Assembly (NCBI GenBank): GCA_945881945.1 | Contig: CAMCVO010000007.1 | Coordinates: 1-64,000 of the forward strand | Reading direction: 5' to 3' | Length of the DNA stretch: 64,000 bases | Source of the DNA: Bifidobacterium breve | GTDB taxonomy: Bacteria > Actinomycetota > Actinomycetes > Nanopelagicales > Nanopelagicaceae | In this document: piece by piece, positions 48,873 to 58,786 of the stretch | How the letters are laid out: every line of letters begins with the position of its first letter | Numbering within the stretch: position 1 is the first letter of the stretch | The notes under the pieces: generated by a model | Told to the model about the DNA's origin: nothing | What the model saw: the letters and a program-made list of their open reading frames with translations, nothing else | Database searches by the model: none | Position numbers and translations under genes: made by a program

Positions 48873-50378
48873 TTAAAAGTCTAACAATAAACTGGCAATT
48901 CCTTTTCTAGTATCTTTCAAGTGGATTCTAATTAGTGGAAGATTTCGTTCGATAAGTGCCAAGCCATCGCCAAGTGCTTGAGCCATCAACAAGTTATTGA
49001 ATGTGAAGTGTTCACCTGGAACTTCTAGCTGCGGTGAAATTTCTGCAGTAATTTGTATAAAACAACCATTTGGCTGTCCTCCTTTGTGAAATTGACCAGT
49101 GGAGTGAAGAAACCGTGGACCCCAGCCAAAAGTTACTGGCTTACCAATCTTCTTAGATATAACTGAATTCAGCTTCAGAATCTCACCATCTTGACCTCGA
49201 GCAAGATAGGCCATGACAGCGAAATACAAAGCGGGCGTGTTTAAGAAATCATGGAGTTTAGATATCTTCTGATTTGAGTAAATTGCGTAATTTGAATTTT
49301 CCAGGATGGGTTCTGGGATTACAAATTTATTATTGCTCATATCTAAAAGAATCTGAGCAGTTCTCTCTTTGGCCTCTGCAACATTTGGTTGATTAAAAGG
49401 ATCAACTTTCAGTAAATAACAAAGAAGTGCAGTGATCCACTCCCATAGTATGAATTGTTCACCTAAAGTTGCTTCGATAATTACATCAAAATTTCCCTCT
49501 GAGAATCCAATTATGAAGTCCTCAATGGCCTCGGATGGATTTGAGATCACTACTGGCAGGCGTCCTTGATTGTTCTTTCCAGTTGATTCAGCAATTAACT
49601 GTTCAATCCATTCGGACAATCCAGGCAAGTTTGAATTGAGATCGCATAAATTCAGAAACTGTTCAGTCTCTGTAAAAAGTAAGCAAGCGATGCTTACTGC
49701 AGGGGACTCATCCTTGGCGAGGGATTGAGTTAATACCTCAGCATCATCTAGTAAAACTGAAACATCGATGCCCATAAGAGCTGCTGGCACTAGGCCAAAT
49801 GCAGATAAGGCACTAAAGCGACCACCAACATTCGGGTCAGCATTTACTACTCGCAAACCCTGCTGTCTTGATGATATGTCAAGAGGAGTTTTTGGATCAG
49901 TGATTATCACCAAATGATCTTTTGGTTCGAGGCCCAATTCAATGAGCTTGGCAGTGAAGTATTTTAGATGAGATACAGTTTCAATAGTTGTCCCTGATTT
50001 AGAGCTTATAACAATTACAGATTTAATAAGATCGGTCGCGCTAGCTTTGAGAACCTGGGCAGGATGAGTTGAGTCAACAACTATTACTTCTCTTTTATAG
50101 GCTGCTGCGATAACCTCAGCTGCAAGTGTTGACCCGCCTATTCCGCAGAGAATAACTCGACTTAAGTTATTAGTGCGCGCCCATGCCGCTAATGAATCTA
50201 ACTCGGGCATTAATTCTCGTGACTTAATTGGTAGATCAATCCAACCTAAAAAACTTGCAGCCTCGGTGCCAGGGCCCCAAATCGTAGAATCTTTCTGTGC
50301 CAAACGCTTTGATACAGCCAATAGATCTTTTGCTAATGCTTTATTAATTTTAGAAAGTAGTGGGCCAGAGAGCTTCAT
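48873..50378 (-). CDS. pgi: Glucose-6-phosphate isomerase
   Basis: Pgi interconverts glucose-6-phosphate and fructose-6-phosphate. The 501-residue protein has CGIGGSTLAAEV, the SIS-domain segment VISSKSGTTIETV and GGRFSALSAFGLV. This is the form that accompanies tal-tkt in actinobacteria. The ATG at 50378 overlaps the tal stop (TAATG). The frame extends 16 codons further into tal, but those residues are not supported. In Streptomyces zwf, opcA and pgl lie between tal and pgi; here they do not. Confidence 0.94.
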   Translation of the reverse strand: MKLSGPLLSKINKALAKDLLAVSKRLAQKDSTIWGPGTEAASFLGWIDLPIKSRELMPELDSLAAWARTNNLSRVILCGIGGSTLAAEVIAAAYKREVIVVDSTHPAQVLKASATDLIKSVIVISSKSGTTIETVSHLKYFTAKLIELGLEPKDHLVIITDPKTPLDISSRQQGLRVVNADPNVGGRFSALSAFGLVPAALMGIDVSVLLDDAEVLTQSLAKDESPAVSIACLLFTETEQFLNLCDLNSNLPGLSEWIEQLIAESTGKNNQGRLPVVISNPSEAIEDFIIGFSEGNFDVIIEATLGEQFILWEWITALLCYLLKVDPFNQPNVAEAKERTAQILLDMSNNKFVIPEPILENSNYAIYSNQKISKLHDFLNTPALYFAVMAYLARGQDGEILKLNSVISKKIGKPVTFGWGPRFLHSTGQFHKGGQPNGCFIQITAEISPQLEVPGEHFTFNNLLMAQALGDGLALIERNLPLIRIHLKDTRKGIASLLLDF

Positions 50379-51460
50379 TAAGAACTCGCTGTGAAAGATC
50401 GCACTGAGTTCATAAGATCTATCCAAGCTATTTCAAATTTCTTGACTCCATCTGCCTCAAGATCTATGGCGATTTTATCTAAATCAATTCCAGCTAGAGC
50501 TAACTTAGCCAAATTAGATTTTGCTAAAGATAGGTTGTGTGTGATTGTCAAACCTTTATACACTCCTGTTTTTTTAACCGATTCCAAAGTTTGTTCTGGC
50601 ATGGTATTTACGGTATTTGGTGCAATCAGATCCAGCACATAACGATTTGGATCATAACTTGGATCCTTAACTCCAGTTGATGCCCACAACGGACGTTGAC
50701 TGTTGCTTCCTGCAACTTTTAGTGTCTGCCACACAGCGCTCTCCTCGAAAGATTGGAATGCTTCATATGCCATTACTGCATTTGAAATCGCAGCGCTGCC
50801 CCTTAACTTGGAATCAGCTGGTAGTAACGCATCCACTGCAGTATCGATCCTACTAATAAAGAAGGAAGCAACTGAAAAAACTTTTCCTATCTCTCCACCC
50901 GCTGCATGTAGTTGATGTAAACCTGATGCGTAGGCGGCCAATACCTGTTTGTATCTCTCCACAGAAAATATTAGAGTTACATTGACGCTAATTCCACTAG
51001 CTATCAACTCAGTTATTGCAGGCAAACCTGCAATTGTTGCTGGAACCTTAACAAATAGATTGGGTCGATCAATTAATGTCCAAAGATGTTTGCCTTGTTC
51101 GATCGTTGCTTGAGCATCGTGAGCAAATCTAGGATCAACTTCAATCGAGACTCTGCCATCCATATGTTTGGTATTTTTATATATGTCTTTAAACAAGTCA
51201 CAGGCATTACGGACATCATCTGTTGTTAATTTTATGATGATCTCTTCAATCGATAGAGATTTACTTGCCATAATATCTTCTTGATATAGATTTGATTTTC
51301 TGATTGCTGCAGAGAAAATGCTTGGATTTGTAGTGACACCAACCACGCTATCGTGTTTGATTAGAGTAATTAATGAATTGTTTTGCAAACGCTCTCGAGA
51401 TAGATCGTCTAACCAAACTGCAACCCCCGCTCGGGAAATCTCAGCAAGTGTGTTATTCAT
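50378..51460 (-). CDS. tal: Transaldolase
   Basis: Transaldolase moves a three-carbon unit between sugar phosphates in the non-oxidative pentose phosphate pathway. The 360-residue protein has WLDDLSRERL, VTTNPSIF and the Schiff-base lysine in LFVKVPAT, all typical of the actinobacterial Tal-B type. It overlaps tkt by 8 nt upstream and pgi by 1 nt downstream, so the three genes form one operon. Confidence 0.96.
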   Translation of the reverse strand: MNNTLAEISRAGVAVWLDDLSRERLQNNSLITLIKHDSVVGVTTNPSIFSAAIRKSNLYQEDIMASKSLSIEEIIIKLTTDDVRNACDLFKDIYKNTKHMDGRVSIEVDPRFAHDAQATIEQGKHLWTLIDRPNLFVKVPATIAGLPAITELIASGISVNVTLIFSVERYKQVLAAYASGLHQLHAAGGEIGKVFSVASFFISRIDTAVDALLPADSKLRGSAAISNAVMAYEAFQSFEESAVWQTLKVAGSNSQRPLWASTGVKDPSYDPNRYVLDLIAPNTVNTMPEQTLESVKKTGVYKGLTITHNLSLAKSNLAKLALAGIDLDKIAIDLEADGVKKFEIAWIDLMNSVRSFTASS

Positions 51461-53522
51461 GAACCTTGTCTAAACTCGTCTTTGCAGCATTAACAATAGT
51501 ATCAACTGTTATCCCAAACTCTTTGAACAGAACTGAAGCACTGGCAGATGCTCCAAAATGTTCTAGCGAAACTGCCACTCCAGCATTTCCAATAAATTCA
51601 TACCAAGGTTGGGCTATCCCAGCTTCAATACTTACTCGAGCCTTTATGTATTTAGGCAGAACTTGGTTTTGGTAAGCATCTGGCTGCTCTTTAAACCATT
51701 CTAAACAAGGTGCACTTACTACTCGGGCTTTTATACCGGCTTGTGCCAAGTTCTCGCGAGCAGATAGTGCTAGATGAACCTCAGAGCCGGTTGCAATTAA
51801 GATAACTTGACAGGCATCTTTTTGGTTATCGTCACCATAAGCAAGTACATAAGCTCCTTTTTTAACACCTGAAATATCCTGGTACTTATTCCGGTCAATA
51901 ACTGGAAGATTTTGTCTAGAAAGGGCCAGTCCAGCTGGCTTACCGCGCTTAATAATTTCAATCCAACTTGCACTGACTTCGTTTGCATCTGCGGGACGGA
52001 TTATGGCTAAACCAGGAATTGCCCGTAACGCTGCTAGATGTTCGACAGGTTGATGAGTGGGGCCATCTTCACCTAGGCCAATCGAATCATGAGTCCAAAC
52101 ATAAGTTACGGGTAACTGCATCAGTGCAGATAATCTGACTGAGCCTCTCATGTAATCACTAAAAACAAGGAATGTGCCACCAAAGGGTTTTACAAAACCA
52201 TGAAGAGCTGCGCCATTTAAAATAGCTGCCATGGCGTGCTCTCTGATACCAAAATGAACCACACGACCAAATGGATTAGCACCCCTAATTTTGCTATCAA
52301 CAGGTAAGAAAGAGCCGCCATTTTCAATAGTAGTGTTATTGCTTTCTGCTAGATCTGCAGATCCACCCCAAAATTCCGGCAGTTGTTCTGCGATGTACTG
52401 AATCGCCTTTCCAGATGCTGCTCTAGTCGCCACATCCTTATCTGATGGAAATTGCGGAATGCGCTCATCCCAATCCTTAGGTAATTGTTTAGATGTTAGC
52501 CGAGATAGCAAATCAGATCTCTCTGGATTATCTCTTTTCCAAACATCAAAATCTGACAGCCAAAGTTCATATTCATGGCGTCCTCTCTCCTTTACCTTTC
52601 GCGCATGTTCAATAATTGGCTTTGGCGCAAAGAATGTTTCTGCTGGATCCAATCCGAGTAGTTTCTTGGTGGATTCAATCTCGTCATTACCAAGTGCTGA
52701 TCCATGGGACTTAGCAGTTCCTTTAGCGTTTGGCGCAGGCCATGCAATCATTGAATGAAGGCGAATAAGAACTGGTTTGCTTTTTTCAGCTGCAGCTTTA
52801 AACATAGCTGCTTCTAGTTTTTCTCGATCAACGTTTCCATCTGATTTAGTTGGCACCTCGATAACCATCCAACCATAAGCAAGGTATCTAGCAGAGACAT
52901 CCTCAGTAAAGGCAACATGTGTGTCACCTTCGATAGAAATACGATTATCGTCATAAATTAATTTCAAGTTGCCGAGCGATTGCGTTCCAGCTAAAGAGGA
53001 TGCTTCTGCGCTAACGCCTTCCTGCAAATCACCATCAGATGCCAGTACCCAGATATTGTGATCAAAAAGCTTGGTTTTACTTTCTGGATCAAATAATCCC
53101 TTTACATATCTAGATGCCATAGCCATACCGACCGCATTTGCAACACCTTGCCCTAATGGTCCGGTGGTTGTTTCCACACCAACTGTGTGTCCATACTCTG
53201 GGTGACCAGGCGTTTTTGAATCTAAAGTTCTAAAATTTTTCAAATCTTCTAGTTCCAATCCGTATCCAGATAGGAATAGCTGAATATACAAAGTTAAAGA
53301 TGAGTGGCCACAAGAGAGAATGAAACGATCTCTGTTGATCCAATCTGGATTACTTGGGTCATGTTTAAGTATTCTTTGAAAAAGAGTGTAAGCAACTGGA
53401 GCCAAGGACATTGCAGTACCAGGATGACCGTTACCAACCTTTTGAACAGCATCCATAGCTAACGCTCTAGATATTGCGACCGCCTGATCATCTTCATCTT
53501 GCCAAGTTGGTAAATCACTCAT
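51453..53522 (-). CDS. tkt: Transketolase
   Basis: Transketolase is a thiamine-diphosphate enzyme that moves two-carbon units in the non-oxidative pentose phosphate pathway. The 689-residue protein has the N-terminal GNGHPGTAMSLAP, the TPP-binding ASDGDLQEGVSAEAS, the pyrimidine-domain HDSIGLGEDGPTHQPVEHL and the C-terminal domain. The start overlaps the ctaA stop by 4 nt. Confidence 0.97.
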   Translation of the reverse strand: MSDLPTWQDEDDQAVAISRALAMDAVQKVGNGHPGTAMSLAPVAYTLFQRILKHDPSNPDWINRDRFILSCGHSSLTLYIQLFLSGYGLELEDLKNFRTLDSKTPGHPEYGHTVGVETTTGPLGQGVANAVGMAMASRYVKGLFDPESKTKLFDHNIWVLASDGDLQEGVSAEASSLAGTQSLGNLKLIYDDNRISIEGDTHVAFTEDVSARYLAYGWMVIEVPTKSDGNVDREKLEAAMFKAAAEKSKPVLIRLHSMIAWPAPNAKGTAKSHGSALGNDEIESTKKLLGLDPAETFFAPKPIIEHARKVKERGRHEYELWLSDFDVWKRDNPERSDLLSRLTSKQLPKDWDERIPQFPSDKDVATRAASGKAIQYIAEQLPEFWGGSADLAESNNTTIENGGSFLPVDSKIRGANPFGRVVHFGIREHAMAAILNGAALHGFVKPFGGTFLVFSDYMRGSVRLSALMQLPVTYVWTHDSIGLGEDGPTHQPVEHLAALRAIPGLAIIRPADANEVSASWIEIIKRGKPAGLALSRQNLPVIDRNKYQDISGVKKGAYVLAYGDDNQKDACQVILIATGSEVHLALSARENLAQAGIKARVVSAPCLEWFKEQPDAYQNQVLPKYIKARVSIEAGIAQPWYEFIGNAGVAVSLEHFGASASASVLFKEFGITVDTIVNAAKTSLDKVHE

Positions 53523-54418
53523 TGCAAGCCTCTCATTCTAAAGCCAGAGTCTGCCACCTTAATTAATGACCAGGCACTTACCCACACCAGGGTTGCGCCT
53601 AAAAGATGAAGTGCCACTAAAACTACGGGCAACCCGGTAAAGTATTGAACATATCCAATCACACCCTGTAAAAGTGAAATAGCCAGAAATAAACCAACAC
53701 GTTTGTGCAAAACAATCAATTCTGCGTGGCGAGTTATGAGAAAAAGCAGGGCGGTGAGAACAAGCAGGGCGATTACCAGATCAGCATGGATCCAAGAAAC
53801 AACTCGAGCATCGAAATTAAATCTTTCAGCCTGATCATCTCCAGCATGTGGTCCACTTCCAGTAACAATTGTGCCTGCGATCAAAACCAATAATGTATTC
53901 CAAACCAATATCGGTAGTAGCAATCTAGTGATCCCCGTGGCTGGCTGACTATTTATTCCAACCATCTCATACCGTAGTGAGATTGCCCCACCAATAAGGA
54001 AAATCGAGAGCATAAAATGGGTAGCAACCGTAAGTGGGTGTAGATCTGTTAAAACGGTGATTCCACCCAAGATTCCCTGACCAAATATTCCTAGAATTTG
54101 TAATATGGCTAAAGATCGAATGCGCATTTTATTAGGAGAGGTAGCGGACAGCCTTACCGCGATGATTACGGCAGCTAGCGAAACTATAAGTAGAACAAAG
54201 GTGAGTAAGCGATTTCCAAATTCAATCCATGCGTGTAAGGCACCCTCTGCTTGTCCTGGCACAGGTGTATATGAACCGGGTGTGCACTCAGGCCAGGTAG
54301 GACATCCAAGTCCAGATCCAGTAACTCGAACCGCACCTCCAGTTATAATCAAGGAGGACTGGAAGAAGATCAACAGGCTGAAAATCCGCCCTTGGAGAGA
54401 TTTTTTGGTTACCAGCAT
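53519..54418 (-). CDS. ctaA: Heme A synthase CtaA (COX15 family)
   Basis: CtaA oxidises heme O to heme A for aa3-type cytochrome oxidase. The 299-residue membrane protein has about eight segments and the family start GGAVRVTGSGLGCPTWPEC. A cysteine pair (Cys39, Cys45) lies in the first external loop, and His62 and Glu66 lie in LHAWIEFGNR. More conserved His residues are in the later helices. It reads away from the SufR-like regulator. CtaB, which makes heme O and usually lies between ctaA and tkt, is absent here. Confidence 0.94.
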   Translation of the reverse strand: MLVTKKSLQGRIFSLLIFFQSSLIITGGAVRVTGSGLGCPTWPECTPGSYTPVPGQAEGALHAWIEFGNRLLTFVLLIVSLAAVIIAVRLSATSPNKMRIRSLAILQILGIFGQGILGGITVLTDLHPLTVATHFMLSIFLIGGAISLRYEMVGINSQPATGITRLLLPILVWNTLLVLIAGTIVTGSGPHAGDDQAERFNFDARVVSWIHADLVIALLVLTALLFLITRHAELIVLHKRVGLFLAISLLQGVIGYVQYFTGLPVVLVALHLLGATLVWVSAWSLIKVADSGFRMRGLQ

Positions 54419-54424
54419 GATTTA

Positions 54425-54430
54425 AGCCTA
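54425..54430 (-). promoter_or_regulatory. -10 box for leaderless ctaA transcript
   Basis: On the minus strand TAGGCT ends exactly 6 nt before the ATG at 54418. Confidence 0.42.
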
Positions 54431-54460
54431 TTGGTTCATTCTTAGGCGGAGCGCTATTTT
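54426..54460 (+). promoter_or_regulatory. Candidate suf operon promoter with an inverted repeat
   Basis: TTGGTT (54431-54436) and TATTTT (54455-54460) are 18 nt apart. GCCTA (54426-54430) and TAGGC (54443-54447) form an inverted repeat with a 12-nt centre that covers the -35 of this promoter and the -10 of ctaA. It could be the site of the SufR-like protein; this is inference. Confidence 0.4.
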
Positions 54461-54504
54461 GCCGTCAGGTAAGGCGCATTTCACACCAAATTCAGGGCAG
54501 GGAA

Positions 54505-55224
54505 TTGGCACTTATTGATGAATTACGCAACACTTATGTTGTGAAAAAAGCAGAGCCAGATAAGACCCGAGATCAGGTTGCCCGCACGATTTTAGAGGGT
54601 GGGCCTGCCACCGCTGCTGCTTTGTCGGAAAAGTTGAAGATAACCTCCGCCGGAATCCGTCGTCATCTGGACTCCTTAGTTACTGCCGGGGTTCTTACCG
54701 CAAGAGATCCATTTCAATCACCAGAACGTGGCCGGGGTCGGCCTTCCAAAGTTTTTGTGATGACTGATATGGGCCGTGAAAAATTTGAACACTCCTATGA
54801 TGATTTAGCTGTTGCTGCATTGAAATTTATGGCAAGTAAAAATGGGGAACATCTTGTTAATGAGTTTGCAACCTCAAGGGCTGATGATTTGGTTCGAAAA
54901 GGGGATGCAATTAAAAATTCAAATAAATCACTTTTAGAGAAGAGCAAATCTCTGGCAAAGCTTCTAACTAAAGAGGGATACTCAGCGACATCTGACAAAT
55001 TAGGAAATGGCGAGGAGGTCTGTCAACACCATTGCCCAATTGCTCATGTGGCATCTGAGTTTCCACAATTATGCGAGGCCGAAACAAAGGCGTTTTCTGA
55101 GATCTTGGGAACTCACGTGCAACGTTTAGCTACTATTGCACATGGTGATGGTGTTTGCACCACCTTCATCCCAAACAGTCTTACCCCATACTCAAAATCA
55201 AGAATAAAAGAAGGAGCACGATAA
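54505..55224 (+). CDS. sufR: SufR-like Fe-S-responsive winged-helix regulator
   Basis: This is the regulator that leads the suf operon in actinobacteria. The 239-residue product has a winged helix-turn-helix at about residues 22-90 ([28 protein letters not shown]). The C-terminal region has four cysteines, Cys173, Cys177, Cys190 and Cys218, in CQHHC, FPQLC and GDGVC, suited to hold an Fe-S cluster. Known relatives repress suf when the cluster is present. The start is TTG after a GGCAGGGA stretch; no ATG is in frame nearby. Its TAA overlaps the sufB ATG. Confidence 0.92.
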   Translation: MALIDELRNTYVVKKAEPDKTRDQVARTILEGGPATAAALSEKLKITSAGIRRHLDSLVTAGVLTARDPFQSPERGRGRPSKVFVMTDMGREKFEHSYDDLAVAALKFMASKNGEHLVNEFATSRADDLVRKGDAIKNSNKSLLEKSKSLAKLLTKEGYSATSDKLGNGEEVCQHHCPIAHVASEFPQLCEAETKAFSEILGTHVQRLATIAHGDGVCTTFIPNSLTPYSKSRIKEGAR

Positions 55225-56636
55225 TGACCCAAATCGCTCATCCAGAACTAGATGGTATTGGCAAGTATGAGTACGGCTGGTCAGATAAGAATGATGCGGG
55301 GTCAAATAGCAGACGAGGTTTGAATGAAGAGGTAGTTCGAGATATCTCATCAAAGAAGAACGAACCGCAGTGGATGCTAGATATGCGGCTGAAGGGATTA
55401 AGTCTTTTTGATAAGAAGCCGATGCCAAGTTGGGGTTCAGATTTAAGTGGTATTTTCTTTGACACAATTAAATACTTTGTACGATCAACTGAAAAACAAG
55501 CTACATCTTGGGAAGATCTACCAGATGATATTAAGAATACTTACGATCGTCTTGGCATACCAGAGGCTGAGAAGAAACGATTAGTTGCTGGTGTAGCAGC
55601 TCAGTATGAATCTGAGGTTGTTTACCATTCAATTCGCGAGGATTTAGAGAAACAGGGAGTGCTTTTCTTAGATACCGATACCGCACTTCGCACCCATGAA
55701 GATATGTTCAAAGAGTACTTTGGAACTGTAATCCCAGTTGGTGATAACAAATTTGCTGCATTGAATACCTCGGTGTGGTCTGGTGGTTCATTCATCTATG
55801 TACCAAAGGGTGTAAAGGTGGATATCCCATTACAGGCATATTTCCGAATTAACACAGAAAATATGGGTCAATTTGAGCGAACTTTAATCATCGCTGATGA
55901 AGATTCCTATGTTCATTATGTTGAGGGATGTACTGCGCCAATTTATTCATCTGATTCACTCCATTCAGCGGTAGTTGAAATTATTGTGAAAAAGAATGCT
56001 CGAGTTCGTTATACAACGATTCAAAACTGGTCTAACAATGTTTATAACTTAGTTACCAAACGAGCAACTTGTGCTGAAGGTGCCACCATGGAGTGGATTG
56101 ATGGAAATATTGGATCCAAAGTAACCATGAAGTATCCAGCTGTAATGCTGATGGGTCCTCATTCAAAGGGTGAGACGCTCTCAATAGCTTTTGCTGGTGA
56201 AGGACAACATCAAGATGCTGGTGCAAAAATGGTGCATGCCGCTCCTTACACCTCATCAACAATTATCTCTAAATCTGTAGCGCGCGGTGGTGGCCGGACC
56301 TCATACCGTGGACTAGTAAAGGTTGAAAAGGGAGCACATCACTCCAAGAGCACTGTTAAGTGTGATGCACTTTTGGTTGACACAATCTCTCGCTCAGATA
56401 CATACCCGTATGTAGATGTTCGCGAGGATGATGTTTCTATGGGGCATGAAGCAACTGTGTCTAAGGTTAGCGATGACCAACTCTTCTATTTAATGTCTCG
56501 CGGACTTGGCGAAGATGAAGCAATGGCGATGATCGTTCGTGGCTTTATTGAACCGATAGCCAAAGAGTTGCCAATGGAGTACGCCCTTGAGCTGAATCGT
56601 TTGATTGAGCTACAAATGGAAGGTGCAGTTGGTTAA
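55224..56636 (+). CDS. sufB: Fe-S cluster assembly scaffold SufB
   Basis: SufB is the scaffold subunit of the SufBCD complex on which Fe-S clusters are built. The 470-residue protein has the SufB family core with [26 protein letters not shown] and the C-terminal [26 protein letters not shown] precedes the ATG at 55224, which overlaps the regulator's stop (TAATG). The frame opens earlier (55155) inside the regulator, but that start has no ribosome site. Confidence 0.97.
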   Translation: MTQIAHPELDGIGKYEYGWSDKNDAGSNSRRGLNEEVVRDISSKKNEPQWMLDMRLKGLSLFDKKPMPSWGSDLSGIFFDTIKYFVRSTEKQATSWEDLPDDIKNTYDRLGIPEAEKKRLVAGVAAQYESEVVYHSIREDLEKQGVLFLDTDTALRTHEDMFKEYFGTVIPVGDNKFAALNTSVWSGGSFIYVPKGVKVDIPLQAYFRINTENMGQFERTLIIADEDSYVHYVEGCTAPIYSSDSLHSAVVEIIVKKNARVRYTTIQNWSNNVYNLVTKRATCAEGATMEWIDGNIGSKVTMKYPAVMLMGPHSKGETLSIAFAGEGQHQDAGAKMVHAAPYTSSTIISKSVARGGGRTSYRGLVKVEKGAHHSKSTVKCDALLVDTISRSDTYPYVDVREDDVSMGHEATVSKVSDDQLFYLMSRGLGEDEAMAMIVRGFIEPIAKELPMEYALELNRLIELQMEGAVG

Positions 56637-57721
56637 TGAGTGCACTTGCGACAAATTACTTAACTCCAACAGGTCGAGAAGAGGCTTGGCGATTTACTCC
56701 ACTTAAGCGCTTAGCTGGACTGCATGATAATTCCACCAAGGTAATGGACCATATTTCTATTGCAGCAAAAGCCCAGCTGCCAAATGGTGTACTGCTTGCA
56801 ATAGCAGATGCATCAGAGTTTCCACCTTCTTACACCAGCACCGATGTTGTCACTAACCGTGTTAGACAAGAGGTTAAGAAGGTCTCAGTTCTTACTATCG
56901 CAAAGGATCTTGAACTTACTGAAAGTATTTATCTATCTCGCAATTGTTCATCCGCACCTGAGGTAAGTCGGATAGTGATCCAAGCGGGTGTGAATAGCAA
57001 AAGTACAGTAGTAATTGAGAACACCGGCAAAGGTGAAATTGGTGAAGAGATTGAAATTAATCTCTCGCCTGGCGCCTCATTGGATCTGATTTCACTTCAG
57101 GAGTGGGATAGATCAGCAGTTCACATAGCTCAACATCATGCGATTGTAAGCAAAGATGCGCAATTCACATCTTATGTAGTTTCCGTAGGTGGTTCAGTGG
57201 TTCGAATAAGTCCGACTGTTGAATTTACTGGTGCTGGATCATTTGCCGATCTGTATGGTATTTATTTTGCCACCGATGGGCAGCATCTAGAGCATCGCAT
57301 CCATGTCAATCATAATGTTCCCAATGCTAAATCAAGAGTTAATTACAAAGGAGCGTTGGCTGGCAAAGAGGCCCATACCGTTTGGATTGGTGATGTTTAT
57401 ATCCATAAAGGTGCGGACGGCACAGACACCTATGAATTAAATCGAAATCTTCTTTTAACTGAGGGTGCTAGAGCAGATTCAGTTCCAAATTTAGAGATTG
57501 AAACGGGTGAGATTGTTGGCGCAGGCCATGCCAGCACCACAGGTCGTTTTGATGATGAACAATTGTTTTATCTGCAATCTCGTGGGATTCCAGCAGATAT
57601 TGCCAGACGGTTGGTCATCCGCGGATTCTTTGCTGAAATTATTAGTAAGTTGAAAAGCTCGGATCTGGAAGATCGTTTGATGCAACGCATTGATGATGAA
57701 CTTGCAAAGGTGGGCGAGTGA
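56636..57721 (+). CDS. sufD: Fe-S cluster assembly protein SufD
   Basis: SufD partners SufB in the SufBC2D scaffold and is needed for iron entry. The 361-residue protein has the N-terminal REEAWRFTPLKRL and the C-terminal SufBD core HASTTGRFDDEQLFYLQSRG. It shares one base with the sufB stop (TAATG) and overlaps the Rieske gene, so translation is coupled. Confidence 0.95.
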   Translation: MSALATNYLTPTGREEAWRFTPLKRLAGLHDNSTKVMDHISIAAKAQLPNGVLLAIADASEFPPSYTSTDVVTNRVRQEVKKVSVLTIAKDLELTESIYLSRNCSSAPEVSRIVIQAGVNSKSTVVIENTGKGEIGEEIEINLSPGASLDLISLQEWDRSAVHIAQHHAIVSKDAQFTSYVVSVGGSVVRISPTVEFTGAGSFADLYGIYFATDGQHLEHRIHVNHNVPNAKSRVNYKGALAGKEAHTVWIGDVYIHKGADGTDTYELNRNLLLTEGARADSVPNLEIETGEIVGAGHASTTGRFDDEQLFYLQSRGIPADIARRLVIRGFFAEIISKLKSSDLEDRLMQRIDDELAKVGE

Positions 57722-58017
57722 TGGCTGATTTAGCTTTTGACAGCCTAGTAGATGGAAAACCAGTTGCAGTAGAGGTTAATGGAACTCAAGTCTGCGTTGC
57801 CAAGGTCGGCGGAGATATATTTGCTGTGGCCGACACCTGCACTCATGCAGAGGCTTCATTATCTGAAGGTGAGATCACTGGAAGCAAAATAGAGTGTTGG
57901 CTTCACGGGGCTGAGTTTGATCTTCGCACTGGAGAAGCTTTAACACCACCAGCAACAGCCCCATTGAAAACTTTCAAAGTTGTACGCAATGGCAATCAAT
58001 TAACTATCACCGAGTAA
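57721..58017 (+). CDS. Rieske-type [2Fe-2S] ferredoxin of the suf operon
   Basis: The 98-residue protein is a stand-alone Rieske ferredoxin. The cluster ligands are Cys40 and His42 (DTCTHAEA) and Cys59 and His62 (ECWLHG). Such small ferredoxins are regular members of actinobacterial suf operons between sufD and sufC, and may supply electrons for cluster assembly; the exact role is not established. GTG at 57718 or ATG at 57721 could start it; both keep coupling with sufD. Confidence 0.93.
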   Translation: MADLAFDSLVDGKPVAVEVNGTQVCVAKVGGDIFAVADTCTHAEASLSEGEITGSKIECWLHGAEFDLRTGEALTPPATAPLKTFKVVRNGNQLTITE

Positions 58018-58030
58018 ATAGGAGCACACA

Positions 58031-58783
58031 ATGAGCGTATTAGAGATAAAGAACTTACAGGTCAGCGTTGTCACAGATGCTGGAAACAAAGAGATCCTTC
58101 GGGGTGTAGATCTCACGATCAAATCTGGCGAGACACACGCCATCATGGGGCCTAATGGTTCTGGTAAATCAACACTTGCGTACTCCATTGCTGGCCATCC
58201 AAAGTATTTAATAACCGGTGGATCTGTCACCCTCGATGGTGTCGATGTACTTGAAATGAGCGTTGATGAGCGAGCAAAGGCTGGACTGTTCCTAGCTATG
58301 CAGTATCCAGTTGAGGTTCCGGGAGTTTCAGTATCTAACTTTTTGCGTACTGCAGTAACTGCAATTCGAGGCGAAGCGCCAAAGGTTAGAACTTGGGTTG
58401 GTGAGGTGAAAGAGGCGATGGCTTCACTAAATATTGATACCGCTTTTTCAGAACGAAATGTTAATGAAGGATTCTCTGGTGGAGAGAAGAAGCGTCATGA
58501 GATTTTACAGATGGAATTGCTGAGACCAAAAATCGCAATCCTTGATGAAACTGACTCTGGCCTTGATGTAGATGCGTTAAGGATTGTTTCAGAAGGAGTT
58601 AACAGAGTGAAAGCTAACTCAGATCTTGGTGTTATGTTGATAACCCACTACACCAGAATTTTGCGTTACATCAAACCAGATTTCGTCCATGTGTTCGCCA
58701 ATGGAAAAATAGTAGAAGAAGGTGGTCCTGAGTTAGCGGACAAACTTGAAGAGAAGGGTTATGCAGAGTACATAACTGCCTAA
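58031..58783 (+). CDS. sufC: Fe-S cluster assembly ATPase SufC
   Basis: SufC is the ABC-type ATPase of the SufBCD scaffold. The 250-residue protein has Walker A GPNGSGKST at residues 40-48, the SufC-type signature EGFSGGEKKRHEILQ, Walker B AILDETDSGLD and a late His in ITHYTRIL. AGGAG precedes the ATG. It has no membrane partner, consistent with a cytoplasmic complex. Confidence 0.97.
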   Translation: MSVLEIKNLQVSVVTDAGNKEILRGVDLTIKSGETHAIMGPNGSGKSTLAYSIAGHPKYLITGGSVTLDGVDVLEMSVDERAKAGLFLAMQYPVEVPGVSVSNFLRTAVTAIRGEAPKVRTWVGEVKEAMASLNIDTAFSERNVNEGFSGGEKKRHEILQMELLRPKIAILDETDSGLDVDALRIVSEGVNRVKANSDLGVMLITHYTRILRYIKPDFVHVFANGKIVEEGGPELADKLEEKGYAEYITA

Positions 58784-58786
58784 TTC

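Noticed and set aside
55155-55223. Upstream start of sufB inside the regulator gene
   Set aside because: Those residues are the out-of-frame end of the regulator gene; ATG 55224 has AAGGAG and the family N-terminus.
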